A stretch of 64,000 bases of DNA, from assembly GCF_009727155.1 (NCBI RefSeq), contig NZ_WNWM01000002.1, forward strand, positions 5,952,001 through 6,016,000, read 5' to 3'. Position 1 is the first letter of the stretch. Every line of letters starts with the position of its first letter. This stretch comes from Pseudoduganella dura. GTDB lineage: Bacteria; Pseudomonadota; Gammaproteobacteria; Burkholderiales; Burkholderiaceae_D. The notes beneath the pieces were generated by a model. It saw nothing but the letters and a program-made list of their open reading frames with translations, ran no database searches and was not told the DNA's origin. The translations under genes and the position numbers were made by a program. Below are positions 26,493 through 35,535 of this stretch, piece after piece.

Positions 26493-29069
26493 TTGGGGAA
26501 TCGAACCTTGGTGCGCCGCTGCGCCCTGTCCGCGCTGCTGTTGTTCGCCGCATCGGTGACGGCGGTAGCGGCGGCTCCCGAAAAACGGCAGGCCGCACAG
26601 GAAACGCCCGCCGCGATCGGCGGCTTCGCCGGCGGCGCGAAATTGCAGCTGCGCTGGGAACTGCAGCGCAATGTCTTCACGGAGCAGGCGCCGCACGGGC
26701 GCACGCAGGCGCGCTTCATCCTCGTCAACGGCGACAGCAGGCCGTTGCCGCCGCGCGGCTGGTCGCTGTACTTCAATTCGATGGACGGCATGCCGTCGGG
26801 GGCGCTGCCGGGCGGCCTGCTCCTGGAGGAGGTGGCCGGGGGGTACTTCCGCCTGCGTCCCGGACCCGGTTTTGCCGGCCTGGCGCCGGGCGGCACGCTC
26901 GATATCGGCTACCAGTACCCGCATCTGCTGGTCAAGCTGGCCCATGCCCCGGCCGGCCCCTACCTGGTGTACGACGCCGCGCCCGATGCCGCCATGGCCA
27001 TCGCCGATTTCCAGTTGCTGCCGGTCACGCGGCTGGAACAGCTAGACCGCGGTGGCAGCGGCGCCCATGCACTGGCGACGCCCGCCGATACGTATCGCCG
27101 CAACCTGCGGGCCGACGTGCTCCCGGCGGACGCCGTGCCGCCGGTATTGCCGACGCCGCTGCAGTTCGAAGCCGGCGCCGGCCGGCTCGTGCTGTCCGGG
27201 CGTCCCACGATCGTCGCGGCGCCGTCCCTGGGCACCGAGGCGGCACTGGCACGCTCGCTGTTTCCGGCCAGCCTGCCGGCAGGCGGCCCGGCGTTGCGCC
27301 TCGGTGTGGGGACGGTGCCCGGCCAGGCCTCGCCCGAAGCCTACCGCCTGACGATCCGCGCCGCCAGCGGCATCGATATCGTCGGCAACAGCGCAGCGGG
27401 CGTGGCTTACGGCCTGCAGACGCTGCGCGACCTGTTGCCGCTGCCCGGCGCCGCCGAAGCGGCGCTGGCGGAGGTGGCGATCATCGACGCGCCGCGCTTC
27501 GGCTACCGCGGCTTCCAGCTGGACGTGGGCCGCAATTTCCACGGCAAGGAAACGGTGTTCAAGTGGCTCGACCTGATGGCGCGCTACAAGCTGAACAAGT
27601 TCCACTTCCACCTGACCGAGGACGAGGGCTGGCGCCTGGAAATCGCCGGCCTGCCGGAGCTGACGGCGATCGGCGCGGTGCGCGGCCACAGCGCGAAGCC
27701 GGGCGTGCGCCTGCAGCCCGCCTACGGCTCGGGGCCCGACCCGCGGGATGCCCGCGGCAGCGGCTACTACAGCCGCGCCGACTATATCGAGATCGTGCGC
27801 TACGCGGCGGCCCGGCATATCGAGGTGATACCGGAAATCGAAATGCCCGGCCACGCACGCGCCGCCGTGCAGGCGATGGAAGCGCGCTACCATCGCCTGA
27901 AAGCGGCCGGCAGCAAGGACGCCGACAGGTTCCTTCTCAACGACCTGGGGGACCGCTCGGTCTACAAGTCAGCGCAGTTCTATGACGACAACGTGATCAA
28001 TCCCGGCCTCGAATCGAGTTTCACGTTCATCGACCACGTGGTCGCGCAGGTGGCGGCACTGCACCGCGAAGCCGGAGCGCCGCTGCGCACGATCCACATG
28101 GGCGGCGACGAACTGCCCGAGGGGGCCTGGGAACAATCGCCGGCCAGCCGCGCGCTGATGACGAAAATAGGACTGGAAACCACCGCCGACCTGTGGGATT
28201 ACTTTTACGACCGGGTCGACGGCATCGTGCGCAGGCACGGGCTGTTCGCCTCCGGCTGGGAAGAAATGGCATCGCGCAAGACCCGGCTGGGTGGCCGGAA
28301 CAAGCTGATACCGAATCCGCGCTTCACGGGGCGCGGCTTTTCCGCCTACGTGTGGAACAACGTCGGCGGGGCCGAGGACCTGGCCTACCGGCTGGCCAAC
28401 GGCGGCTACGATGTCGTGCTGGCGCCGGTCACGAAGATGTACCTGGACATGGCCCACAACGCCAATCCCGAGGAACCGGGCGTGAACTGGGGCGCCTACG
28501 TGGAACTGGACAACGTGTACGACTTCATTCCGTTCGATTACCTGAAGAACGCCGGCGATGCCGCGCGGCTCGGGAAGGATGGCCTGACCGACTACGGCAA
28601 GCGCCGCGTGCGCGGCATCGAGGCGACGCTGTTCACGGAAACCGTGCGCGACGCGGGCCTGATCGATTACCTTGTCATGCCGCGCCTGCTGGCGGTGGCG
28701 GAACGGGCCTGGGCGCCCGATCCCGCCTGGGCCACCGAGCCCGATGCGGCCAGGGCCGCCACGCTGCACCGCGCCGCGTGGTCAGGTTTCGTCAATGCGC
28801 TGGGCCGGCGCGTGCTGCCCCGCCTCGACCTGGAACGCACCGGCGTGGCTTACCGCATCGCGCCGCCCGGCCTGCTGGTCGACGGCGGGCGCGTGCTGGT
28901 CAATCACGTGCTGCCCGGGATGACGTTGCGCTACACCAGCGATGGCACTGTGCCCACCGCCGCCAGCAGGCTGGTCGCCGGGCCGATCGCGGAGCGGGGC
29001 ACGATCCGCGTGGCCGCGTTCGACCGCAACGGCAGGGCGGGGCTGGCGGCGAGCGTCGAGCATCGCTAG
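26493..29069 (+). CDS. Beta-N-acetylhexosaminidase, GH20
   Basis: The 858-residue enzyme removes terminal N-acetylglucosamine or N-acetylgalactosamine residues, for example from chitin fragments. Domains in order are signal peptide (RRCALSALLLFAASVTAVAAA), N-terminal chitobiase carbohydrate-binding domain (residues about 50-180), GH20b domain (about 215-335), and the GH20 barrel (about 340-740) with the catalytic Asp-Glu pair in HMGGDELPEGAW. A C-terminal domain follows (YTSDGTVPTAASR). The TTG at 26493 is chosen because GGAG lies 6 bases before it and the translation then starts directly at a signal peptide; an ATG at 26457 would add 12 residues. The GC content is high and typical of the window. 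Confidence 0.92.
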   Translation: MGNRTLVRRCALSALLLFAASVTAVAAAPEKRQAAQETPAAIGGFAGGAKLQLRWELQRNVFTEQAPHGRTQARFILVNGDSRPLPPRGWSLYFNSMDGMPSGALPGGLLLEEVAGGYFRLRPGPGFAGLAPGGTLDIGYQYPHLLVKLAHAPAGPYLVYDAAPDAAMAIADFQLLPVTRLEQLDRGGSGAHALATPADTYRRNLRADVLPADAVPPVLPTPLQFEAGAGRLVLSGRPTIVAAPSLGTEAALARSLFPASLPAGGPALRLGVGTVPGQASPEAYRLTIRAASGIDIVGNSAAGVAYGLQTLRDLLPLPGAAEAALAEVAIIDAPRFGYRGFQLDVGRNFHGKETVFKWLDLMARYKLNKFHFHLTEDEGWRLEIAGLPELTAIGAVRGHSAKPGVRLQPAYGSGPDPRDARGSGYYSRADYIEIVRYAAARHIEVIPEIEMPGHARAAVQAMEARYHRLKAAGSKDADRFLLNDLGDRSVYKSAQFYDDNVINPGLESSFTFIDHVVAQVAALHREAGAPLRTIHMGGDELPEGAWEQSPASRALMTKIGLETTADLWDYFYDRVDGIVRRHGLFASGWEEMASRKTRLGGRNKLIPNPRFTGRGFSAYVWNNVGGAEDLAYRLANGGYDVVLAPVTKMYLDMAHNANPEEPGVNWGAYVELDNVYDFIPFDYLKNAGDAARLGKDGLTDYGKRRVRGIEATLFTETVRDAGLIDYLVMPRLLAVAERAWAPDPAWATEPDAARAATLHRAAWSGFVNALGRRVLPRLDLERTGVAYRIAPPGLLVDGGRVLVNHVLPGMTLRYTSDGTVPTAASRLVAGPIAERGTIRVAAFDRNGRAGLAASVEHR

Positions 29070-29090
29070 CCCCGGCGCTGCGGCACTTCG

Positions 29091-29507
29091 TCACGCCGCC
29101 AGCGCGGCGGGCAGGTCCGACTTCGGATAGTCCGGCCACCACAGTCTGCAGGCACGCGCGAGCAGGATGCTTTCGGCGTCGGCCAGCTGCTCGTCGGCGT
29201 GGACGATCTTCCACATCGCGCCCAGCATCCTGCCCTGCAGCTCGGGGTCGGTGATGTCCGCCAGCAGGCTGTCCAGCAGCGGGGTGCCGATTTCCACCGC
29301 GCCGTCGCGCACCGCGGTGCGCAGCATGTCGCTGCACAGTTCGTCGAGCACGTCGCGGAACAGCGGGACGTCCAGCTGCAGGCCGTGCAGCACGGGAGCA
29401 TCGTCCAGCACCTTCAGTTCGGCGGCGTCGACGTGGCCGTCGACCACCATCGACAGGGCCAGCAGGCGGGCGCGGGCCCGGGGACTGTTCGGTTCATATT
29501 TACGCAT
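29091..29507 (-). CDS. TerB-like tellurite-resistance-type protein
   Basis: The 138-residue protein is helical and acidic, with SMVVDGHVDAAELKVLDD and WKIVHADEQLADAES, which are the pattern of the TerB/DjlA-type metal-binding fold: paired Asp-containing helices, DGH and ADE. AAAGGA lies 8 bases upstream of the ATG at 29507, while a longer frame begins at 29543. It lies 116 bp downstream of the TerC gene on the same strand, and TerB and TerC often occur together in Ter-type stress systems. Its exact role is unknown. Confidence 0.7.
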   Translation of the reverse strand: MRKYEPNSPRARARLLALSMVVDGHVDAAELKVLDDAPVLHGLQLDVPLFRDVLDELCSDMLRTAVRDGAVEIGTPLLDSLLADITDPELQGRMLGAMWKIVHADEQLADAESILLARACRLWWPDYPKSDLPAALAA

Positions 29508-29623
29508 GACTGATTCCTTTGAATGGTTTCTATTGAACGGCACAGCCGCCGTTCATGGCTTCATCTTGTCCGGCTCGGCAGGCCCGAAGGCCTGCCGCAT
29601 TGCTCCTTGCCCCCTTCGGTTGC

Positions 29624-30586
29624 TTACTTTTCCGTCTTCGGCGGCAGCAGCAGGCTGGCCACCACGCTGGCACCGATCAGCACCGCCACGATGGCCAGCG
29701 ACGCTTGCACCGGGATGTGGTACCAAGGCATGATCAGCATCTTGCTGCCGATGAACGCCAGCACCATCGCCAGGCCGTACTTGAGCATGTGGAAGCGGTC
29801 GGCAATGTCGGCCAGCAGGAAATACAGCGCACGCAGGCCCAGGATCGCGAACAGGTTCGACGTGAACACGATGAACGGGTCGGTCGTGATCGCGAAGATC
29901 GCCGGGATCGAGTCCACCGCGAACACCAGGTCGGTCACCTCGATCAGCACCAGCACCAGGAACAGCGGCGTCACGTACAGCAGGCCGTTCTTCCTGACCG
30001 TGAACTTCTCGCCGTGCTCGTCGTCAGCCACGCGCAGGTGGCGGCGGGCAAAGCGCAGCACCGGGTTTTTCGTCACGTCCGGCTCCTGCTCGGACATCAT
30101 CAGCATGCGGATACCGGTGTACAGCAGGAACGCGCCGAACAGGTACAGCACCCAGCTGAACTCCTTCACCACCCAGGCGCCCGCCAGGATCATCACGGCA
30201 CGCATCACGATGGCACCGAGCACGCCGTAGATCAGCACGCGGCGCTGGTACTGCGGCGGCACCTGGAACGCGGCGAAGATCAGCAGGAAGACGAACACGT
30301 TGTCGACCGACAGCGCCTTCTCGATCAGGTATCCCGACAGGAATTCGAGCGCCTTCTGGTCGGCGATCTCGGGGCCGACGGTGCCCTTCAGGTGCCACCA
30401 CAGCCCGGCATTGAACAGCAGCGCCAGCGTTACCCACACGCCCGACCACGTGGCGGCCTCGCGCACGCTCACCTTGTGCGCCTTGTTGCCGCCGAAGACG
30501 AACAGGTCCAGCGCCAGCATCACCAGCACGAACGCCACGAAGCCGGCCCACATACCGGGTGTGGCAATATTCTCGATTCCAGTCAT
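29624..30586 (-). CDS. TerC family integral membrane protein
   Basis: The 320-residue inner-membrane protein has about nine hydrophobic segments and the TerC signature motifs LALDLFVFGG, LSVDNVFVFLLIF and LIEVTDLVFAVDSIPAIFAIT, whose Asp and Glu residues probably bind metal. TerC proteins such as Alx and MeeF act as manganese or other divalent-metal exporters, some linked to loading of secreted proteins or to tellurite resistance. The start at ATG 30586 is preceded by AAGGGTGG; 30604 is an alternative. It is divergent from nhaR, 225 bp away. I see no yybP-ykoY-type riboswitch upstream, although a Mn exporter might be expected to have one. Confidence 0.88.
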   Translation of the reverse strand: MTGIENIATPGMWAGFVAFVLVMLALDLFVFGGNKAHKVSVREAATWSGVWVTLALLFNAGLWWHLKGTVGPEIADQKALEFLSGYLIEKALSVDNVFVFLLIFAAFQVPPQYQRRVLIYGVLGAIVMRAVMILAGAWVVKEFSWVLYLFGAFLLYTGIRMLMMSEQEPDVTKNPVLRFARRHLRVADDEHGEKFTVRKNGLLYVTPLFLVLVLIEVTDLVFAVDSIPAIFAITTDPFIVFTSNLFAILGLRALYFLLADIADRFHMLKYGLAMVLAFIGSKMLIMPWYHIPVQASLAIVAVLIGASVVASLLLPPKTEK

Positions 30587-30811
30587 GTCGACCACCCTTA
30601 TCAATTATCAATACGGGCAGGATAGCGGTGCACGATTCAATAGACAAATCGAATATACTTGCAAAATACATCGAAAAAATCGATGTGTTGCAGGGAAGTT
30701 AACCAAAAAGCCGAGTCCGGCGTCGGAACGCCGGGCCTGGATATCCGGTCTCCGGCAGCCGAACCGCGCTGCGAACCCGAATCCGAACCCGACCTCGACG
30801 AGCGAATAACG

Positions 30812-31708
30812 ATGAGCCTGAACTACAAGCACCTGCGCTACTTCTGGATGGTGGCGCGCACCGGCACGATCGCCCGCGCGGCCGAGCAGCTGCACCTCAC
30901 GCCGCAATCGATTTCCGGGCAGCTGAGCGAATTCGGCGAATCGCTCGGCGTGGAACTGTTCCGCAAATCCGGGCGCACGCTCGAATTGACCGAAGCCGGC
31001 TCGCGCGTGCTGACCTATGCCGACACCATCTTCCGCACCGGCGACGAACTGCTCGAAGCGTTGCACGACGAATCGGCGCATGCCACCCGGTTCCTGGTCG
31101 GCTGCGCCGACTCGGTGTCCAAGCTGGTCGCCAGCCAGGTGATCACCCCGGCGCTAACCTTGCCGCAGCCGGTGCGCCTGGTGTGCCGGGAAGGGCGGCT
31201 TGCCACGCTGCTGGGCGAGCTCGCGGTGCACCGGCTGGACCTGATCATCGCGGACCGCCCCATGCCGCCGCACCTGAGCGTGCGGGGCTACAACCACCTG
31301 CTCGGCGAAAGCGCGCTGAAGGTGTTCGGCGCGCCGGCCTTCCGGTCGCGGCTGAAAGGCCCGTTCCCGCAGTGCCTCGACAAGATGCCGATGCTGCTGC
31401 CGGGCGAGGATTACGCCTCGCGGCCGCGTGTACTCAAGTGGCTGGAAGACCACGGCGTGCGGCCCCGAATCGTCGGCGAATTCGATGACAGCGCGATGAT
31501 GAAGGCGTTCGGGCAGGCCGGCGTGGGCCTGTTCTTCGCGCCCGCGGTGCTTGCCGACCATATCTGCAGGCAGTACGAGGTCGAGGCATTCGGCGAAGCC
31601 AGCGACGTGATGGACCAGGTGTATGCGATCACCACCGAGCGCCGCCTGAGCCATCCGGCGACGATCGCGATCAGCCAGGAAGCGCGCAAGCACCTGTTCG
31701 CCGCCTGA
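30812..31708 (+). CDS. nhaR: LysR-family transcriptional regulator NhaR
   Basis: The 298-residue protein has an N-terminal winged helix-turn-helix (LNYKHLRYFWMVARTGTIARAAEQLHL, then TPQSISGQLSEFGESLGVELF) and a periplasmic-binding-like sensor domain. The sequence is closest to NhaR, the activator of the Na+/H+ antiporter gene nhaA and of polysaccharide genes in E. coli. No nhaA gene lies beside it. It is divergent from the TerC gene, so it may regulate it or itself through the shared 225-bp region. The ATG at 30812 is chosen by family length; the frame is open further upstream but without matching sequence. Confidence 0.87.
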   Translation: MSLNYKHLRYFWMVARTGTIARAAEQLHLTPQSISGQLSEFGESLGVELFRKSGRTLELTEAGSRVLTYADTIFRTGDELLEALHDESAHATRFLVGCADSVSKLVASQVITPALTLPQPVRLVCREGRLATLLGELAVHRLDLIIADRPMPPHLSVRGYNHLLGESALKVFGAPAFRSRLKGPFPQCLDKMPMLLPGEDYASRPRVLKWLEDHGVRPRIVGEFDDSAMMKAFGQAGVGLFFAPAVLADHICRQYEVEAFGEASDVMDQVYAITTERRLSHPATIAISQEARKHLFAA

Positions 31709-31753
31709 TCCCTGCAGCGCCGGCCGGGCGCGGCGAAAGGGGCCGTGCCGCGC

Positions 31754-32509
31754 TCAGCGGGGCCGGCCCGGTCCGCCCGCGGCATACCGTTCCAGGAAAT
31801 CGCGAAAACGGCGCCCGGCAAACGCGGCCTTCGCCACGCGGTCGAAGCGGGCGACGGCGGCCTTGTCGGCCTTGAGCGAATAGATCATGAACACGGCGCG
31901 CGGCGGCATCGGCAGGCGGATCAGGCGCACCGGAATGCTGGCGGAGAGCGCGAGATAACGCGGCGAGTACTCGTTCTCGAAATAGGCGGCGTCGATCGTG
32001 CCGGCCTGCAGCCGGCGCAGGTTTTCGGCCTGCCAGTCGGGAACCTTCACCAGGTGCCAGCGCGCGCCCGACTTCATCAGCCCGGGCGACAGGGTGGGGC
32101 CGGCGAGCCAGCCGATGTCCAGGCCGGCCAGCTGGTCCAGCGACTGCACGGCCTGCAGCGGCGAATCGCTCCGCACCGCCAGGTGCGGCCGGGTGTGCAG
32201 GTAAGTCCAGTCGAACGCGGCGGTGCCGGGCAGGCGCCCGGCTTCGCCGGTGGCGATCAGCAGCACATCGAGCGAACCGTCCTGCAGGCTTTCAAGTGAA
32301 TCGGGAACCGTCGTGGGCGGCATCCACTGCAGCGGTACGCCGGCCGGCACCACGTCCCGTTCGAGAAAATCGCGCAGGGCGCCGCGCAGCGGCTTGCCCG
32401 GCTCGCCGACGATCAGCGGGGTCACGACAAAGCCTCCGACGCGGAGCGGCGCGGCAACGGCGCCGGCACAGGCGGCGGCCAGCAGGAGGGCTGAAAGCAA
32501 ACGCAACAT
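31754..32509 (-). CDS. Periplasmic solute-binding protein, family 3 type
   Basis: The 251-residue protein has a signal peptide (LLSALLLAAACAGAVAA, cleavage near residue 20) and the fold of extracellular amino-acid-type binding proteins: PLRGALRDFL, a GSLDVLLIATGE segment, and AAYFENEYSPRYLALS near the end. There is no ABC permease or ATPase gene nearby, so it might be an orphan sensor or receptor partner instead of a transport component. It converges on nhaR with a 45-bp gap containing a short GC-rich hairpin. Confidence 0.8.
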   Translation of the reverse strand: MLRLLSALLLAAACAGAVAAPLRVGGFVVTPLIVGEPGKPLRGALRDFLERDVVPAGVPLQWMPPTTVPDSLESLQDGSLDVLLIATGEAGRLPGTAAFDWTYLHTRPHLAVRSDSPLQAVQSLDQLAGLDIGWLAGPTLSPGLMKSGARWHLVKVPDWQAENLRRLQAGTIDAAYFENEYSPRYLALSASIPVRLIRLPMPPRAVFMIYSLKADKAAVARFDRVAKAAFAGRRFRDFLERYAAGGPGRPR

Positions 32510-32608
32510 GAAAGCATTGTAGCCCGGCGCAAGCGGAGCGGCCGCACGCGCGAATCGCCGGTTCGCCCGTTAGCACGCGTGGCGAAACAACGAATGATCC
32601 GTCGCCCG

Positions 32609-33715
32609 TTACCGGGTGACCGGTGCGCGGCTTTCCCCGGCGGACGTTGAAGCACGCCCGGCACCGAGTGGCTGCGTCTCGCCGGCCGGCACCCCGGGGA
32701 TGCCCACCCGGATGGCGCGCGAAAAACCGGCCGCGTCGCCGGCATCCGTCTTCAGCGCGCGTGGATTGATGTAGCCCCGTTGCCGCAGCACCGCATACGT
32801 GTACCCCGCCGTCAGCGCGCCCTGGTCGTGGGCATACTCCGCGAAATGGCCGGAAGCGAGCAGCCGCCAGTCGAGCGGCAGGCCGGGCGCGATCTGGCGG
32901 GCCAGGTCGAAGATGACGGTGGTGCAGTTGCTGGTCAGCGTGTTGTAGAAGGTCGGCTCGTCGTGCAGTTGCGCCGCCTGCCGCAAGTAGGCCAGGAACA
33001 CGGCGCGCAATTGCGCGTGCGTGGCACGCAGCCGGTACAGGTAGACCTGCTCGCCGCGCGCGTTGCTGCGCGTGCGGACGATGTCGTGTTCGTCCGCCGC
33101 GATCAGCACTTCCTCGAACTTGCGGAAGAATCCGCCCAGCGCGGAAAAGGCCTCGTGCCGTTCCTTGCGGATCTCCAGCGAGAACACCAGCTTGCGGCCA
33201 TCGGCGAAACCGAAGGACACCAGCGTGTGCGCGATGTGCGGCCCCATCCAGTAGGAAAGGATCAGGTCGGCCGATTCCAGCTGGCCCAGGTCGTACTGCC
33301 GGGTCTCCCAGCGCGGCGTGTAGCGCGTTTCGCTCTGCCAGTCGAAATTGCGCACATTGTGCAGCGTGACGCGGTCGCCGTCGACTTCCGATGCGAGCAG
33401 GCGCGCCACGTCGTCGGCCCAGGCGCGTTCGTGCGATGGCACGATCGACCGCCACCATGCGAACATCAGCATGGCGGCCACGGCGCAGGCGAGGGCGACA
33501 CCCTTGCCATGAGCGGTGCCGGCCTTGCGCCAGGGCGCCACCGCCGCCGCGATGCCGATGACACACCATGCGCCCGCCGCTGCGGCCGCGGGCCAGCGCG
33601 GCAACTGGTACCACAGCGCCAGCGCACCCCAGGCCGTGGCCAGCACGGCCGCCAGGGTCGCGACTGCCTTGATCGCGCCGCGTGCGGCGGTTGCGGCACC
33701 GTGTGGCCAGCGCAT
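32609..33715 (-). CDS. DUF4105 membrane protein
   Basis: The 368-residue protein has two or three N-terminal hydrophobic segments (about residues 13-80) followed by the DUF4105 domain, with [48 protein letters not shown], and [17 protein letters not shown]. The last carries the conserved Cys-containing NCTT motif typical of this lipid- or peptide-related hydrolase-like family. Family members are thought to sit in the envelope, but no reaction is established. The start ATG at 33715 is a choice among several; a longer frame reaches 33922. It is divergent from the chemoreceptor gene. Confidence 0.78.
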   Translation of the reverse strand: MRWPHGAATAARGAIKAVATLAAVLATAWGALALWYQLPRWPAAAAAGAWCVIGIAAAVAPWRKAGTAHGKGVALACAVAAMLMFAWWRSIVPSHERAWADDVARLLASEVDGDRVTLHNVRNFDWQSETRYTPRWETRQYDLGQLESADLILSYWMGPHIAHTLVSFGFADGRKLVFSLEIRKERHEAFSALGGFFRKFEEVLIAADEHDIVRTRSNARGEQVYLYRLRATHAQLRAVFLAYLRQAAQLHDEPTFYNTLTSNCTTVIFDLARQIAPGLPLDWRLLASGHFAEYAHDQGALTAGYTYAVLRQRGYINPRALKTDAGDAAGFSRAIRVGIPGVPAGETQPLGAGRASTSAGESRAPVTR

Positions 33716-34067
33716 GGTCAGGCGATTCCGGGGAGGTGAACGGGGCGGTGCTGGATGGCCATCGTGTGTTGTCGAAAGGAAAAGCGCGGCATCGGGGCGT
33801 GGCATCGGGTGTGGTGGATGGAAGGACAATGCGCTTGCAAGCCATTCCGGCGTGGGCGGATTATACGCAGCAGGGTGCTCACGGCCGCGTTCGCCTGCGG
33901 CTTGTGCACCTGATGCGTGCACGCCACGCTTTCAAAAGTTGTCGCATGGAATTTTATTGGGCGATGCTATCATCGTAAAGGCCGTCACCGCCGAAGCCAC
34001 GCGGTGCGGCCCGACACCTCCAGGCCGCAACCCCGCCTTCCCGGAACCCTGCAATACGGAAGGCAGC
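33716..34067. other. Divergent intergenic region before the chemoreceptor
   Basis: This 352-bp gap has no convincing gene, repeat or RNA. It contains A/T-richer stretches around 33950-33975, which may hold promoters for the divergent genes, but I can name no clear -35/-10 pair. Confidence 0.4.
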
Positions 34068-35492
34068 ATGATGGCCCACGATCATTCCCTCAACAATACC
34101 CATGTGGCGGCCGACCGGCTGATGCTCGGCATCGTCTGGGCGCTGATGGCGCTCGCGCTGGCGCTGGCCGGCAGCCGCGGCACCTTCGGCATCGCGCTGG
34201 CGGCCGGCTTGCCGGCCGCGCTGCTGGCCACGGCGCTCGTGGCCGTGGCGCCCGGCACCAGGCCGACGCGCATGCTGATCGGCGTGATCACGATGGGGTT
34301 CGCCGCGCTGCACATCCACCAGATGGCCGGCGAGACGGAATTCCACTTCGGCATCTTCGTGCTGCTGGCATTCCTGCTGTGCTATCGCGACTGGACGGTG
34401 ATCATCGCCGCCGCGGCCGTCATCGCCATCCACCACGCCTCGTTCAACCTGCTGCAGCAGATGGGCTATGGCGCCATCTGCCTGACCGAACCTTCGTGGT
34501 CGCGGGTATTCGTGCATGCCGGCTACGTGGTCGCCGAGGCCGCGGTGCTGTGCTTCCTGTCCGTGCGGCTGCAGCGCGATGCGATGCGCGCCGCCGAACT
34601 CACGGGAATCGTGGCCCGGTTTACCGAAGGCCCGGCCGGCACGCTGGACCTGCGCGGCGGCGGTGCGCAGGCGGTCAGCCAGTCCGGCCAGGCACTGGAC
34701 GCCGGCATGCGCACGCTGCATGCCGGGATCGTCGCCGTGACGGACGGCGTGGAGCGCATGACGGCCGCCACGGACGAGATCGGCGCCGCCAATCGCGCCG
34801 CCGTGAGCCGCGTCGGCGAGCAGGCGGACGCGCTGCGGCTGACGGCACAGGCGATGGACGCGCTGACGGCCACCGTCGACACGAACCGCGACAAGGCCGA
34901 CGGCGCCAACGAACTGGCCGCCTCGGCGGCGGCGGTGGCGCAGCGCGGCGGCACGGTCGTCACGGAAATGGTGCGCACGATGGACCGGATCAACGGCTCG
35001 TCGGAAAAGATCGTCGACATCATCGGCGCCATCGATTCCATCGCGTTCCAGACCAATATCCTGGCCCTGAACGCCGCCGTGGAGGCGGCCCGTGCCGGCG
35101 AGCAGGGGCGCGGCTTCGCCGTGGTGGCGTCGGAAGTGCGCACGCTGGCCCAGCGCTCGGCCGCGGCGGCGCGCGAGATCAAGGCGCTGATCGAATCGTC
35201 CGTTGCGGAAATCGGCGCCGGGCACCGCCTGGCCGGCGATGCCGGCCGCACGATGGCCGAGATCGTCGAACGCATCGGCGAAGTGCACGGCATCATGGGC
35301 GGCATCGCCGATGCGTCGCGCACGCAGGCCGAGCAGATCGGCACCGTGCACGCGGTGCAGGCGCAGATGCGGCGCGTGACCGAGGATTGCGCCGGCCTGG
35401 TGGCCGGCGCCGCCAGCGCAGCGGACCAGCTGCAGCAGGAAACCGCCGCGCTGGGCGACGCCATGCTGCGCTTTACCACCGCGCGCGGCTGA
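34068..35492 (+). CDS. Methyl-accepting chemotaxis protein, membrane type without a periplasmic sensor
   Basis: The 474-residue receptor has an N-terminal membrane region of about six hydrophobic segments (residues about 18-175: [31 protein letters not shown] and others). A cytoplasmic signalling domain follows, with the conserved hairpin tip [20 protein letters not shown]. The membrane region contains several His residues ([16 protein letters not shown] and IAIHHASFN), so it may bind a ligand or metal within the membrane. A GGAAGG sequence lies just upstream of a double ATG. The receptor would signal to CheA/CheW, whose genes are not in this window. Confidence 0.9.
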   Translation: MMAHDHSLNNTHVAADRLMLGIVWALMALALALAGSRGTFGIALAAGLPAALLATALVAVAPGTRPTRMLIGVITMGFAALHIHQMAGETEFHFGIFVLLAFLLCYRDWTVIIAAAAVIAIHHASFNLLQQMGYGAICLTEPSWSRVFVHAGYVVAEAAVLCFLSVRLQRDAMRAAELTGIVARFTEGPAGTLDLRGGGAQAVSQSGQALDAGMRTLHAGIVAVTDGVERMTAATDEIGAANRAAVSRVGEQADALRLTAQAMDALTATVDTNRDKADGANELAASAAAVAQRGGTVVTEMVRTMDRINGSSEKIVDIIGAIDSIAFQTNILALNAAVEAARAGEQGRGFAVVASEVRTLAQRSAAAAREIKALIESSVAEIGAGHRLAGDAGRTMAEIVERIGEVHGIMGGIADASRTQAEQIGTVHAVQAQMRRVTEDCAGLVAGAASAADQLQQETAALGDAMLRFTTARG

Positions 35493-35507
35493 ACATCCGG
35501 CACATGC

Positions 35508-35531
35508 CGCCGCGCGGCCGGCCACGCGGCG
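35508..35531. terminator. Hairpin between convergent genes
   Basis: CGCCGCG (35508-35514) and CGCGGCG (35525-35531) form a 7-bp stem with a 10-base loop in the 43-bp gap between the convergent chemoreceptor and diguanylate cyclase genes. There is no T-run on either side, so termination is only suggested. Confidence 0.3.
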
Positions 35532-35535
35532 TGCG

